A stretch of DNA of 30,580 nt, from positions 1 to 30,580 of the forward strand of contig JABDBO010000005.1 in assembly GCA_013288575.1 (NCBI GenBank), read 5' to 3'. Below are positions 14,918 through 22,400 of this stretch, one piece after another. The stretch is from Alphaproteobacteria bacterium (GTDB taxonomy: Bacteria > Pseudomonadota > Alphaproteobacteria > Rickettsiales > 21-14-0-20-44-7). The number at the start of each line of letters is the position of its first letter. Position 1 is the first letter of the stretch. The notes under the pieces were generated by a model, which saw only the letters and a list, made by a program, of their open reading frames with translations, was not told where the DNA came from and did no database searches. Position numbers and translations under genes: made by a program.

Positions 14918-15301
14918 ATGGAAAAGCTAGATTTCTGGAAAGAATTTAACCGTGATCTTTCTGCCGTCTGCAGGGGCGATAGGATTGATACAAATTTTTT
15001 AAAGCAAGTTTTAATAATCAGCACGCCACGTTTAATAGAGCAATTATTTCTCTATAAACACACACAACCAGGCACAAAACTTTACCGGCTAATGATAGAT
15101 GATGAAATAATCACTATCGCCAGAAATAAAAAATCAGATCAAAAATTCCTATTACCTGGAATAGTGAGTTTAGAAGAGCTTCTCGTTGACCCCAAAGAAT
15201 ATCTCGGCAAAGGCCAGGCCATTACTTTGCGCGTTGCAAGTTATTCCTTCTTCGACAGATTTCTTACAAAAGAATGTATTGAACAACCATCTAGAAGCTA
15301 A
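14918..15301 (+). CDS. Unknown small soluble protein, 127 aa
   Basis: An intact frame with its own TATAAT 6 nt upstream of the ATG. The product is soluble, mixed helix and strand in appearance, with an aromatic and acidic start (MEKLDFWKEFNRDL) and a strand-rich middle (KLYRLMIDDEIITIAR). There is no signal peptide or membrane helix, and I do not recognise a family. Its TAA overlaps the stop of the convergent MotE-like gene by 4 bp. It lies at the edge of the flagellar block, but nothing in the sequence links it to motility. Confidence 0.6.
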   Translation: MEKLDFWKEFNRDLSAVCRGDRIDTNFLKQVLIISTPRLIEQLFLYKHTQPGTKLYRLMIDDEIITIARNKKSDQKFLLPGIVSLEELLVDPKEYLGKGQAITLRVASYSFFDRFLTKECIEQPSRS

Positions 15302-16167
15302 GCCTGCGGCTTAAGCGGCGCCTGTTCCTTTTCCATTTTCTGCTTCAACGTTTTTTCGTTCGCCATTTGCTGGGTCAATTCTTTCGCCTTTTTCGGGTCC
15401 ATCACCGCCAGCACTGCTGAAGCTTTGCGCTCGCTCATTTTATCAACAATCTCAAGCATGATATCCATATCCATCTGCTCAAAAATCGCCGCTGCATCTT
15501 TTGGTTTCATATTCTCATAAATTTTTACCAAGCTGCGGATTTTCACATCTTCATGCTCATTATAAGTTTTAAGCAGCGCCTCAGTATCACTTTTCAACTG
15601 CTTTAATTCAGCAATTTTCTCATCTAGTTTTTTAGATGATGCATCAATCAAGCTTTCCTTCATTTCCAAATCTTTGCTCCAAGCATCAAGCTCAGCACGA
15701 CGTCCGGCCAGTTTTTCCAATACTTCTTTTTCACTGGTAGTAAATTGCGGAATATTTTCCTGCGGCTTCACCATGCTCACATTTTTTGGCATTTCATCTT
15801 TTTTCTTTTCGCCGTCTTTTTTGTCACCATCTTTCTTATCACCGTCTTTAGCCGCCGCATCATCAGTTTTTTTGTCATCAGATTTTGCAGTATCGGCAGC
15901 TTTATCATCCGCCTTCGCATCCTTAACATCCTTAGCATCAGCATTTTTCGCATCAGGCGCTGGCGCATCAGTTTTCGGATCAGCTTTTGCGTCCGCAGCC
16001 GGTGCGGCCGGAACAGGTGTTGCCGGAGCAGCAGCAGGTGCTGCATCAGCGGCCGGAGCTGCAGCTGATGAAGTTTGGATCAGGTTAATTCCTGCCAAAT
16101 CCATCACCTTGCCGGTCAGGATCAATCCGCTAAAGAAAACAACAACTGGTAAAAGTCTAAGTTTCAT
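15298..16167 (-). CDS. MotE-like flagellar motor-associated protein (MgtE_N-type domain)
   Basis: A 289-residue protein. A membrane anchor or signal (LRLLPVVVFFSGLILTGKV) is followed by a long low-complexity Ala/Asp/Lys region (about residues 35-130, with repeated KDGDKKDG units) and a coiled-coil (about 145-205). The C-terminal domain PKDAAAIFEQMDMDIMLEIVDKMSERKASAVLAVMDP is the MgtE-N-like fold of MotE. In rhizobia MotE is a periplasmic chaperone for the motor protein MotC. The position last in a fliL-fliM operon supports a flagellar role. The low-complexity segment is long for the family and resembles the N terminus of FliL here. Confidence 0.75.
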   Translation of the reverse strand: MKLRLLPVVVFFSGLILTGKVMDLAGINLIQTSSAAAPAADAAPAAAPATPVPAAPAADAKADPKTDAPAPDAKNADAKDVKDAKADDKAADTAKSDDKKTDDAAAKDGDKKDGDKKDGEKKKDEMPKNVSMVKPQENIPQFTTSEKEVLEKLAGRRAELDAWSKDLEMKESLIDASSKKLDEKIAELKQLKSDTEALLKTYNEHEDVKIRSLVKIYENMKPKDAAAIFEQMDMDIMLEIVDKMSERKASAVLAVMDPKKAKELTQQMANEKTLKQKMEKEQAPLKPQA

Positions 16168-16188
16168 ATTTAAAAATCAATTATCCAA

Positions 16189-16623
16189 TTAATGCGCTAA
16201 CAACGCTTCTTTAAATTCGCGGTCACGCAAGGCTTTCAATAATTGCGCCTCAGCAATTGAATTTACTTGCACCGGCGCACGTGTTGCCGAATTAGGTAAT
16301 GTCGCCGCTACTTGCGCGTGCGAACTATTCATTTCAGCGAGTTTTTTGGCCGCTTTGTTGATGAGAAATTCAATTTCATCACCCATCAGCTCGCCTTTCT
16401 TGATTTTTTCATCAATAATTTTACAAACATTTTCGCCTTTAACATGCAGCTCTTCCACTGCCAAAATCGCAGCTTCTGTCGCTTCGCTGAATGCTTTGAT
16501 ATTCGCAGCAAATTCCTGTTTCTGGTTTTTGATCACATTCAATTTAGCTGATAAACGAATCGCATAATTGATCGTGATAAGAAGTAAAAATATAACTGTG
16601 CCGTCTAAAATATTTCCTAGCAT
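16189..16623 (-). CDS. DUF6468-like flagellar-operon membrane protein, 144 aa
   Basis: One N-terminal membrane helix (LDGTVIFLLLITINYAIRL) is followed by a long helical region rich in Ala, Glu and Lys (about residues 25-110). The C-terminal end reads AQLLKALRDREFKEALLAH. Proteins of this shape next to fliM in alphaproteobacteria are annotated DUF6468; I assign it by pattern and position. The ATG at 16623 is chosen over a GTG two codons upstream because TAGGAG lies 5 nt before it. It sits between fliM and the MotE-like gene and is probably cotranscribed. Function unknown. Confidence 0.6.
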   Translation of the reverse strand: MLGNILDGTVIFLLLITINYAIRLSAKLNVIKNQKQEFAANIKAFSEATEAAILAVEELHVKGENVCKIIDEKIKKGELMGDEIEFLINKAAKKLAEMNSSHAQVAATLPNSATRAPVQVNSIAEAQLLKALRDREFKEALLAH

Positions 16624-16631
16624 AAACACTC

Positions 16632-17687
16632 CTACATTATTTCTTTCATACGTTTGTTGACGATTTCGGTCACTTTAACTGCCTTGTTTTCGCCGATTTT
16701 GCCGAGTTTACCGGTCATCATCGGAATTCCGCCGCACATTAACGTGATGTCATCATCCGGTTCCTGTTCTAACACAATAGTTGAGCCAACTTTAAGGTTA
16801 ACCACATCAGACATGCGCACGCGTTTTTGTCCGAGCAATGCATCAAGCTTCAAATCAGTAGAACGAACTTCTTGGCCAAGGTGTGATTCCCAAATAGAAT
16901 CCCGGCCGAATTTTTCACCCATGAACATTTGGAGTAGAAGGTCTTTAATCGGCTCTAAGGTTGCATAAGGAATCAAAATTTCCAACATGCCGCCGCGTTC
17001 TTCCATATCAACACGTAATGTCACCAAAATTGCCGCGTTAGCAGGGCGTGCGATTGTCGCAAAGCGCGGATTTGTTTCCTGGCGCTCATATTTGAAAGTC
17101 ACCGGCGATAAAGGATCAAACGCCGCCGACATATCAGATAACATAACTTCAATAAATTTACGCACCACGTCTTGTTCAATCGTCGTATAAGGACGGCCAA
17201 CAATTTTCACCGGGCGGTTTGAGCGTCTGCCACCCAAAAGCACATCAAGCACTGAAAATATCAACTGGCCATTCGCCGTAATAATTCCATAATTTTCCCA
17301 CTCAACCGCTTTGAAAATGCTAAGTAGCGCCGGCAATGGCACCGCATTAATATAATCACCAAAACGCAGCGAAGTAATTGATTCGAGTGAAACGTCAACG
17401 TTATCAGATGTCAGGTTACGCAATGAAGTTGACATCATCCTAACCAAACGGTCGAACACAACTTCGAGCATCGGCAAACGCTCATAAGATGAGAGCGCCT
17501 TATCAAGCATCGCCTGAATACCAATGCTAGAATCTTCTTTATTGCTGCTGTCAAAACCAAGCAGACTATCAATTTCGTCCTGGTTTAAAACTTTGCCATT
17601 CTCACCAACCGCACCCGCCATCGCTTTTGCAGCTTCGGCATTAGTTGCAGCATCTTGAGGTTTTTCTGCTGTTACATTCTCGCTCAT
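16632..17687 (-). CDS. fliM: Flagellar motor switch protein FliM
   Basis: A 351-residue C-ring protein. The CheY-binding motif LNQDEIDSLLG is at residues 34-44, after a 33-residue Ala-rich N-terminal extension that is longer than usual. The middle domain contains SIGIQAMLDKALSSYERLPMLE and the segment around LLGGRRSNRPVK. The C-terminal SpoA-like domain (VRMSDVVNLKVGSTIVLEQEPDDDI) binds FliN. It sets rotor direction in response to phospho-CheY. Its ATG overlaps the fliL stop (ATGA), so the two are translationally coupled. Confidence 0.96.
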   Translation of the reverse strand: MSENVTAEKPQDAATNAEAAKAMAGAVGENGKVLNQDEIDSLLGFDSSNKEDSSIGIQAMLDKALSSYERLPMLEVVFDRLVRMMSTSLRNLTSDNVDVSLESITSLRFGDYINAVPLPALLSIFKAVEWENYGIITANGQLIFSVLDVLLGGRRSNRPVKIVGRPYTTIEQDVVRKFIEVMLSDMSAAFDPLSPVTFKYERQETNPRFATIARPANAAILVTLRVDMEERGGMLEILIPYATLEPIKDLLLQMFMGEKFGRDSIWESHLGQEVRSTDLKLDALLGQKRVRMSDVVNLKVGSTIVLEQEPDDDITLMCGGIPMMTGKLGKIGENKAVKVTEIVNKRMKEIM

Positions 17688-18370
17688 TGTACGATCATCT
17701 CCTTGAATAGAATGTCGTTAACAACACCTGGGCCTAAAATTTTGTCCAGACGTTGGCCGAGTTCCTGTTTCAATCTATAAGTGCCGGCAGAACCTTCCAA
17801 ATCTTCACGGCGCACTTCACGTAAATATGTGTTGAAGCTGTCAGTAATGCGCGGCAATTGGTCAGTTACAGTTTTCACACCATCTTTATTCGCCAGTTCC
17901 AGCGTCAATTTCAAATTCACGAAATGTGGACGTGGGCTTGGGGAATTCAAATTCACAATCAAATCCGGCATATCAAAATAAACCGGCGCTTCTTTAATTG
18001 GGTTACCGTCTTTATCCAATGGCAAAGGTTTGCCATCTTTATCAACCAATTCTTTTTTGTCTTTCGCAGGAAGTGGTTTTCCATCTTTGCCAAGTTCAAC
18101 TTTTTTGGCATCACCGCCGCCGCCTAAAATTCCCGCTGCGAATAAACCACCAACCACGCCGCCAATAACAACAACTGCAGCAACTATAATTATAATAAGT
18201 TTCTTTTTGCTTTTCTTCGGCGCGCCCTCTTCGCCCTCAGCTGCTTCGCCTTCTGCACCTTCAGCAGGTTTATCTCCACCTTTAGGATCTTTTGCATCCT
18301 TAGCATCCTTAGAAGAAAGTTTTGGGTCTTTCTTTTCTTCTTCTTTCGGTTTTTCTTCTTTCTTCGACAT
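17684..18370 (-). CDS. fliL: Flagellar basal-body-associated protein FliL
   Basis: A 228-residue protein. A long charged cytoplasmic N terminus (residues 1-56, with KDAKDAKD repeats) leads into one membrane helix (about 57-83) and a periplasmic domain containing YFDMPDLIVNLNSPSPRPHFVNLKLTLEL, the FliL signature region. Between helix and domain is an internal repeat of KDGKPLP. FliL surrounds the stator and supports motor torque. It is the first gene of the leftward operon. A CtrA-type box lies 63 bp upstream, and a 12-bp inverted repeat occupies the bases right before the ATG. Confidence 0.95.
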   Translation of the reverse strand: MSKKEEKPKEEEKKDPKLSSKDAKDAKDPKGGDKPAEGAEGEAAEGEEGAPKKSKKKLIIIIVAAVVVIGGVVGGLFAAGILGGGGDAKKVELGKDGKPLPAKDKKELVDKDGKPLPLDKDGNPIKEAPVYFDMPDLIVNLNSPSPRPHFVNLKLTLELANKDGVKTVTDQLPRITDSFNTYLREVRREDLEGSAGTYRLKQELGQRLDKILGPGVVNDILFKEMIVQ

Positions 18371-18422
18371 GTTATTCTCTTAAATAAGTTGGCGCGTTTC
18401 CCGCTTCTTGTAAGAGAATAAC
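18371..18422 (-). promoter_or_regulatory. 12-bp perfect inverted repeat at the fliL start
   Basis: GTTATTCTCTTA (18371-18382) and TAAGAGAATAAC (18411-18422) are perfect inverted copies with a 28-nt loop. In the fliL transcript one arm directly abuts the ATG and covers the only purine-rich ribosome-site candidate (AAGAGAAT). It may be a translational hairpin or a dimeric operator. Confidence 0.6.
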
Positions 18423-18432
18423 CCTTTACCCC

Positions 18433-18448
18433 TTAAAAATTCGTTAAC
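18433..18448. promoter_or_regulatory. CtrA-type binding site upstream of fliL
   Basis: TTAA-AAATTCG-TTAAC matches the full CtrA consensus TTAA-N7-TTAAC without mismatch, 63 bp upstream of the fliL ATG. In Caulobacter early flagellar promoters are CtrA-dependent. No ctrA gene is visible here, so this is a site prediction. Confidence 0.6.
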
Positions 18449-18618
18449 ACTAGGAAATTTTTTCCCATACCGCGCTAAAGCACGGTATTTGTTAATAATT
18501 GTTCCCTGTGCGAACGCTTGCTAGCGTTCTCCAATGGACCACCGCTCCGCGGGCTGATGGCTCCCTGTAACATATACCTACAGTTTTGCTATGGGCGGAG
18601 CGGAGCGACTAGGGCCAC

Positions 18619-18635
18619 TTGGCACGGTTCATGCA
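18619..18635 (+). promoter_or_regulatory. Sigma-54 promoter of flgF
   Basis: TTGGCACG-GTTC-ATGCA matches TTGGCACG-N4-TTGCW with one mismatch and exact GG-N10-GC spacing. It lies 37 nt before the flgF ATG, with GGGGAAGGA as ribosome site between. Confidence 0.8.
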
Positions 18636-18671
18636 TAAATTCCCCCGGGAAACAAATCTTGGGGAAGGAAA

Positions 18672-19388
18672 ATGGATACAGCAGTATATGTAGCACTTTC
18701 GAAACAGTCCGGCGCCGAGCGGCAAATGGCTGTTATCGCGAACAATATCGCCAATGCGAATACTAGTGGCTACAAGGCCGAAGCGATGGTGTTCTCACAA
18801 TATATGAATAAAAAAGATCCGAGCAAAACCGCTTATGCCAATGATGTGGGCACGGTTCGTAATGATGCACAAGGTGATCTGCAAGCAACCGGCAACCCGC
18901 TTGATCTTGCTATTCAGGGTGATGGCTATTTTGAAGTAAATTCACCGCAAGGCCCGCGTTATACGCGTGCAGGCAATTTCACTATCGATGGCCAAGGTTA
19001 CTTGGTTGATCACAATGGTTACACAGTTGGTGACGCCGCTGGCCAAGCCATCCAATTCCAGCCGGAAGATCAAAAAATCGTAATTTACGCTGACGGCCGC
19101 ATGGAAGTTGATGGCAACGAACGCGCAACTGTTGGCGTGTTTACCATTGATGACAAAAAATCCCTCAAGAAAGAGGGCGACAATATGTATTCCACCACCC
19201 AAACCGCCACCGCAAATTTAGATCCGCGCGTAGCACAAGGTATGTTAGAAAACTCAAACGTTTCACCAATAGTTGAGATGACAAAAATGATTTCGGTGCA
19301 GCGTGATTATGAGCGTTCTTCGAACTTCATCAACCAGGTTTATGACTTGCAAGGAAGTGCCATCCAAGTTCTCGGTAAGGCAAACTGA
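18672..19388 (+). CDS. flgF: Flagellar basal-body proximal rod protein FlgF
   Basis: A 238-residue rod protein. The N-terminal rod motif reads AVIANNIANANTSGYKAEAMVF (about residues 20-41). The mid-region GNPLDLAIQGDGYFEV ... YTRAGNFTIDGQGYLV is shared by FlgE, FlgF and FlgG. The C-terminal D0 helix ends VSPIVEMTKMISVQRDYERSSNFINQ. FlgF forms part of the proximal rod in the periplasm and is exported by the flagellar type III system. It has its own sigma-54 promoter and a strong ribosome site, and is followed by flgG with a second sigma-54 promoter. Confidence 0.95.
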   Translation: MDTAVYVALSKQSGAERQMAVIANNIANANTSGYKAEAMVFSQYMNKKDPSKTAYANDVGTVRNDAQGDLQATGNPLDLAIQGDGYFEVNSPQGPRYTRAGNFTIDGQGYLVDHNGYTVGDAAGQAIQFQPEDQKIVIYADGRMEVDGNERATVGVFTIDDKKSLKKEGDNMYSTTQTATANLDPRVAQGMLENSNVSPIVEMTKMISVQRDYERSSNFINQVYDLQGSAIQVLGKAN

Positions 19389-19405
19389 TAGCCTATCTTC
19401 GCAAC

Positions 19406-19422
19406 TTGGCACGGAAATTGCC
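19406..19422 (+). promoter_or_regulatory. Sigma-54 promoter of flgG
   Basis: TTGGCACG-GAAA-TTGCC is an essentially perfect -24/-12 element with GG-N10-GC spacing, 51 nt upstream of the flgG ATG. AAGGGGA at 19460-19467 is the ribosome site. Confidence 0.9.
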
Positions 19423-19472
19423 TTTATTAACTAGCAAATAATTTAAACGAAAACAAAATTAAGGGGAAGAAA

Positions 19473-20264
19473 ATGAGAGCATTAAACATCGCAGCAACCG
19501 GAATGGCCGCCCAGCAGTTGAACGTGGAGGTTATTTCCAACAACCTCGCCAACGTTAACACTACGGCTTACAAAGCTCAACGCGCAGAATTTGAAGATCT
19601 GCTTTATCAATCACGCCAAACTGTTGGTACACAAGCTAACGAGAGCGGCACAATTGTTCCTTCAGGCATTCAACTTGGCCTTGGTGTTAAAACTGGTGCA
19701 GTTTACCGCATCAATGAACAAGGCAGCTTAACGCAAACCAATAACCCGCTCGACGTTGCAATCCAGGGTGCGGGTTATATTCAAGTTCAATTACCAAGCG
19801 GCGATATCGGTTATACTCGCGCTGGCTCACTCACTACAAATGGTGATGGCGAAGTTGTAACTCAAGATGGTTACCCACTTGAAAACAGCATCACAATTCC
19901 GAAAAATACTTCATCAGTTACAATTACACCTACCGGTGTTGTCCAGGCGACAATTCCTGGCCAAACCACTCCGCAAACATTGGGAACATTGCAGCTTGCA
20001 ACTTTCATGAACCCGAACGGTTTGGCAGCACTAGGTAACAACCTTTACCAAGAAACCGATGCTTCAGGCCAGCCGCAAACTGGCAACCCTGGTGACGTCG
20101 GCTTCGGAACATTGTTACAAAACAACTTAGAATCTTCAAACGTAGATTCAGTAAGCGAAATTACCAACCTCATCGTCGCTCAGCGTTCTTACGAGATGAA
20201 CTCTAAAGTCATCACCGCTTCAGATCAGATGATGCAAACTGCAAACCAAACTAAGGCTAGCTAG
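19473..20264 (+). CDS. flgG: Flagellar basal-body distal rod protein FlgG
   Basis: A 263-residue protein of typical FlgG length. It starts MRALNIAATGMAAQQLNVEVI, with the rod motif SNNLANVNTTAYKAQRAEFEDLLYQ right after, and contains the FlgG region GVKTGAVYRINEQGSLTQTNNPLDVAIQGAGYIQV. The C-terminal helix reads NVDSVSEITNLIVAQRSYEMNSKVI. FlgG builds the distal rod. The preceding sigma-54 promoter gives it expression independent of flgF read-through. flgA follows 23 bp later. Confidence 0.97.
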   Translation: MRALNIAATGMAAQQLNVEVISNNLANVNTTAYKAQRAEFEDLLYQSRQTVGTQANESGTIVPSGIQLGLGVKTGAVYRINEQGSLTQTNNPLDVAIQGAGYIQVQLPSGDIGYTRAGSLTTNGDGEVVTQDGYPLENSITIPKNTSSVTITPTGVVQATIPGQTTPQTLGTLQLATFMNPNGLAALGNNLYQETDASGQPQTGNPGDVGFGTLLQNNLESSNVDSVSEITNLIVAQRSYEMNSKVITASDQMMQTANQTKAS

Positions 20265-20287
20265 ATAGGTCAATAGATAGGAAATAT

Positions 20288-20995
20288 ATGAAATTTTTCA
20301 TTCTCGCCACCATCGCCTCGATCATCACTTCAGTTGCCGCACATGCAGCCGATGTGGATGTTACAGCTCAATTGATTGCCAAAACAATCAAGGATGCTGG
20401 CGCGATTTCTAATGCCAATAACGAATTGAAAATCGAAGTTATAAAAGGCAAATCAGAAATTGAGGCATTAAAAGAGGAAAAACTAGCTATCACTAAAATT
20501 GATTTTGATAGAGCAACCGGAAATTTCACTGCCTATATTTCAGCTGACAATAACATCCCGTTCGAAACTGCCGGCACTTTCCACGAAATTGCTAAACTCC
20601 CGGTTTTAAACCGCAAGCTTAATAAGGATGAAATCATCAGCGCTAATGACATTACATATATAGAACTCGAACCGACAAAACTCCGCCCCGAATATGTTTC
20701 AGATGCAAATATGCTGATCGGCAAAACCTCTATCCACGGAATTCTGCAGGCCCGCCCGATAATTTTAAGCCAGCTCACCGCGCCGAAAGTTATGTTCAAA
20801 GATAAACCGATGACCCTCATCTACAACAACGCCGCACTTAAAATTCAAACCGCTGGAATCGCGCTTGAAAATGGCGGTATCGGCCAAACGATCAGAGTTA
20901 AGAATGCCAATAGCAACCGCATTCTTGTCGCAAAAATAATCAACGGAAATATGGCAGAGGTGCAATCGACAGATAGCGTCCTTGCCAGCAACTAA
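20288..20995 (+). CDS. flgA: Flagellar P-ring assembly chaperone FlgA
   Basis: A 235-residue protein with a Sec signal peptide (residues 1-20, ending AAHA-AD). The C-terminal SAF-like region has the FlgA landmarks LNRKLNKDEIISANDI, then ARPIILSQLTAPKVMFKD, then NGGIGQTIRVKNANSNRI. FlgA helps FlgI polymerise into the P ring in the periplasm. flgI itself is not in this window. The start follows a modest ribosome site (GATAGGAAA), and the stop is 19 bp before the flgH ATG. Confidence 0.92.
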   Translation: MKFFILATIASIITSVAAHAADVDVTAQLIAKTIKDAGAISNANNELKIEVIKGKSEIEALKEEKLAITKIDFDRATGNFTAYISADNNIPFETAGTFHEIAKLPVLNRKLNKDEIISANDITYIELEPTKLRPEYVSDANMLIGKTSIHGILQARPIILSQLTAPKVMFKDKPMTLIYNNAALKIQTAGIALENGGIGQTIRVKNANSNRILVAKIINGNMAEVQSTDSVLASN

Positions 20996-21014
20996 TATGA
21001 AACTTGGGGAAAAT

Positions 21015-21767
21015 ATGAAAATCATCAGAAACATACTTTTAGCAACCACCTGCCTGGCAGTGACGGCTTGCGGAAATACATTAGATAGGCTCGGCAGTAT
21101 TGGTGAAGCTCCAAAGCTTGAATCAGAAAAAAGCCCAACCCGCCAGGCTGATTATCAACCAGTAAAAAACTGGCCAACCCCGGTTGAACCTGTAGCAGAT
21201 AACAAAGCCGCCAACTCATTATGGCAACCAGGTGCACGTTCGTTCTTTAAAGATCAGCGGGCAGCACGTGTTGGTGATATTCTAACTGTTACGGTTAATA
21301 TCGCAGATAGCGCAACTCTAGATAACAGCACAACCAACAGCCGCACTGCTGCACAAAACTTAGCAACTCCGCAAATCTTCGGTATTCAAAACAAAGTTGC
21401 CAAATCATTAACTACTCAGGCCGTACCAGGAGATTTACTTGATCTTACTAGCTCAAGCAACAATAACGGCACCGGCGCAATTGGCCGTAAAGAAACCATC
21501 GTTACCCAAGTTGCTGCCAGCATTACTCAAGTTCTGCCGAACGGCAACCTGGTTATCAAAGGTACGCAACAAGTACGCGTAAATTTTGAGCTTCGTGAAA
21601 TTACGGTTGAAGGCGTAATCCGCCCTGAAGATATCGCGGCTGATAATACGATCGGCTCACAACAAATTGCTGAAGCACGTATAACTTACGGCGGTAAAGG
21701 CACAGTGAGCGATGTTCAACAACCACGTATGGGTGAACAGTTGATCGATATCCTCTCGCCATTCTAA
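21015..21767 (+). CDS. flgH: Flagellar L-ring lipoprotein FlgH
   Basis: The start at 21015 is chosen because TTGGGGA lies just upstream and it gives a compact lipoprotein signal: MKIIRNILLATTCLAVTAC, with Cys19 as the lipidated residue. Longer in-frame starts at 20982 and 20997 overlap or abut flgA. The mature protein shows FlgH features: SLWQPGARSFFKDQRAARVGDILTV near the start, then KETIVTQVAASITQVLPNGNLVIKG, and at the end AEARITYGGKGTVSDVQQPRMGEQLIDILSPF. It forms the outer-membrane L ring. It ends the operon before a hairpin terminator. Confidence 0.95.
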   Translation: MKIIRNILLATTCLAVTACGNTLDRLGSIGEAPKLESEKSPTRQADYQPVKNWPTPVEPVADNKAANSLWQPGARSFFKDQRAARVGDILTVTVNIADSATLDNSTTNSRTAAQNLATPQIFGIQNKVAKSLTTQAVPGDLLDLTSSSNNNGTGAIGRKETIVTQVAASITQVLPNGNLVIKGTQQVRVNFELREITVEGVIRPEDIAADNTIGSQQIAEARITYGGKGTVSDVQQPRMGEQLIDILSPF

Positions 21768-21792
21768 AGTTTCCTATCCCCCCAAGGAAAGC

Positions 21793-21830
21793 AGGGCATG
21801 GAGCAATCCATGCCCTTACCCTTTCTAATA
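21793..21830 (+). terminator. Likely terminator after flgH
   Basis: AGGGCATGGA (21793-21802) and TCCATGCCCT (21807-21816) form a perfect 10-bp stem with a GCAA loop, followed by TTACCCTTTCT. The T tract is interrupted, but position and stem strength suit termination of the flgF-flgH operon. Confidence 0.65.
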
Positions 21831-21876
21831 GAAAGACCTCTATTTAGCTGACTCTTAGTCACATACACTTGTGGTG

Positions 21877-21976
21877 ATGCTATGGATCCATAGCATTAAC
21901 AGTAGTATATGCGAGGCAGGAGCCTCGCCAGCCATGAGCCCACGAAGTGGCGCGCCATCGGAGAGGCAGCAGCCTC
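21877..21976. repeat. Cluster of palindromes between flgH and the DUF2610-like gene
   Basis: A perfect 20-bp palindrome with no loop is centred on GGATCC (21877-21896). It is followed by GCGAGGC-AGGA-GCCTCGC (21911-21928), CCAC-GAA-GTGG and the palindrome GGCGCGCC, then GAGGC-AGCA-GCCTC (21963-21976). The GAGGC/GCCTC words recur. No frame covers the region. Confidence 0.7.
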
Positions 21977-22001
21977 GCACGGGGCGCATTTAGTAAATTC
22001 A

Positions 22002-22029
22002 TTGAAATGTAATAATTCACTGCTATCAT
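22002..22029 (+). promoter_or_regulatory. Candidate sigma-70 promoter, leaderless geometry
   Basis: TTGAAA (22002-22007), a 16-nt spacer and TATCAT (22024-22029) end 6 nt before the ATG at 22036. AAACTC in the gap is not a ribosome site. Confidence 0.5.
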
Positions 22030-22035
22030 AAACTC

Positions 22036-22281
22036 ATGAAAATGTTCGTGATTCCATGCGACGTAAATGGTCAGAAAGTTCCGGTGCAATTCTACATCGG
22101 CGAACCACATCCCCGCGCCCATCCAATTCAGCACCAGGCCAACTGGATTTCAAAAGAACGCGGCGTAAACGTTCCCGCCGATGTTATGGATTCATTAAAA
22201 AAGCTGCATGAAATCGCGCTCGAAAACAACGTATCATTCGTTGATTTGTGCACTTATGCGCTGAATTATCCAACGACGTAA
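22036..22281 (+). CDS. DUF2610-like small protein, 81 aa
   Basis: A short cytosolic protein: MKMFVIPCDVNGQKVPVQFYIGEPHPRAHPIQHQ, then WISKERGVNVPADVMDSLKKLHEIA, then NVSFVDLCTYAL. This order (FVIPCD, YIG-PHP, WLSKERGG-x-(I/V)P, helical end) is that of the DUF2610 family, common in Rickettsiales and other alphaproteobacteria. The family has no established function; the C-terminal half looks like a small helix-turn-helix or ribbon-helix-helix, but this is inference. It is monocistronic, with its own promoter, and is convergent with rpsD. Confidence 0.7.
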   Translation: MKMFVIPCDVNGQKVPVQFYIGEPHPRAHPIQHQANWISKERGVNVPADVMDSLKKLHEIALENNVSFVDLCTYALNYPTT

Positions 22282-22329
22282 TAGGCTGAGGAAAAGTCCC
22301 TCACTTCGTTCGGTGTACTTTTCTCCCAC

Positions 22330-22380
22330 ATATTTGTAGAAAAATTCGCTTGAAGCGGTTCTGCGCAATTTTTCAAATAT
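22330..22380. terminator. Long AT-rich hairpin between convergent genes
   Basis: ATATTTG (22330-22336) and AAAAATT (22340-22346) pair with AATTTTT (22367-22373) and CAAATAT (22374-22380); only a TAG bulge interrupts the 14-bp stem. An inner CGCTT-GA-AGCG hairpin sits at the top. It lies between the ends of two convergent genes and could terminate both. Confidence 0.5.
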
Positions 22381-22400
22381 TATAAAATTTATTTATGTGA

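Larger units (their letters stand above)
18371..18671. other. Divergent flagellar regulatory region, 301 bp without genes
   Basis: From left to right it holds the fliL inverted repeat, a CtrA-type box and a hairpin TACCGCGC-TAAA-GCACGGTA (18468-18487, one mismatch). It then holds a hairpin GAACGC/GCGTTC (18512-18529), a weak outer pair GCTCCGC/GCGGAGC around CTGTA/TACAG (about 18544-18610), and the flgF sigma-54 promoter with GGGGAAGGAA as ribosome site. TTGGCGCGTTTCCCGC at 18389-18404 also has GG-N10-GC spacing but points at nothing nearby. Confidence 0.7.

Noticed and set aside
15674..16192. Rightward 172-codon frame opposite the MotE-like gene
   Set aside because: It is the antisense shadow of the Ala/Asp/Lys low-complexity region; composition (Ser/Phe/Ala runs) is what reverse-complemented repeat codons give, and there is no ribosome site.
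18030..18383. Rightward 117-codon frame opposite the fliL start
   Set aside because: Antisense of the Lys/Glu-rich FliL N terminus; it reads as Ser/Pro/Phe runs and would destroy a conserved gene call.
18389..18404. TTGGCGCGTTTCCCGC as a further sigma-54 promoter
   Set aside because: GG-N10-GC spacing is right, but the core deviates (GCG for CAC, CCGC for TTGC). It points rightward 268 bp from flgF, where a far better site exists.
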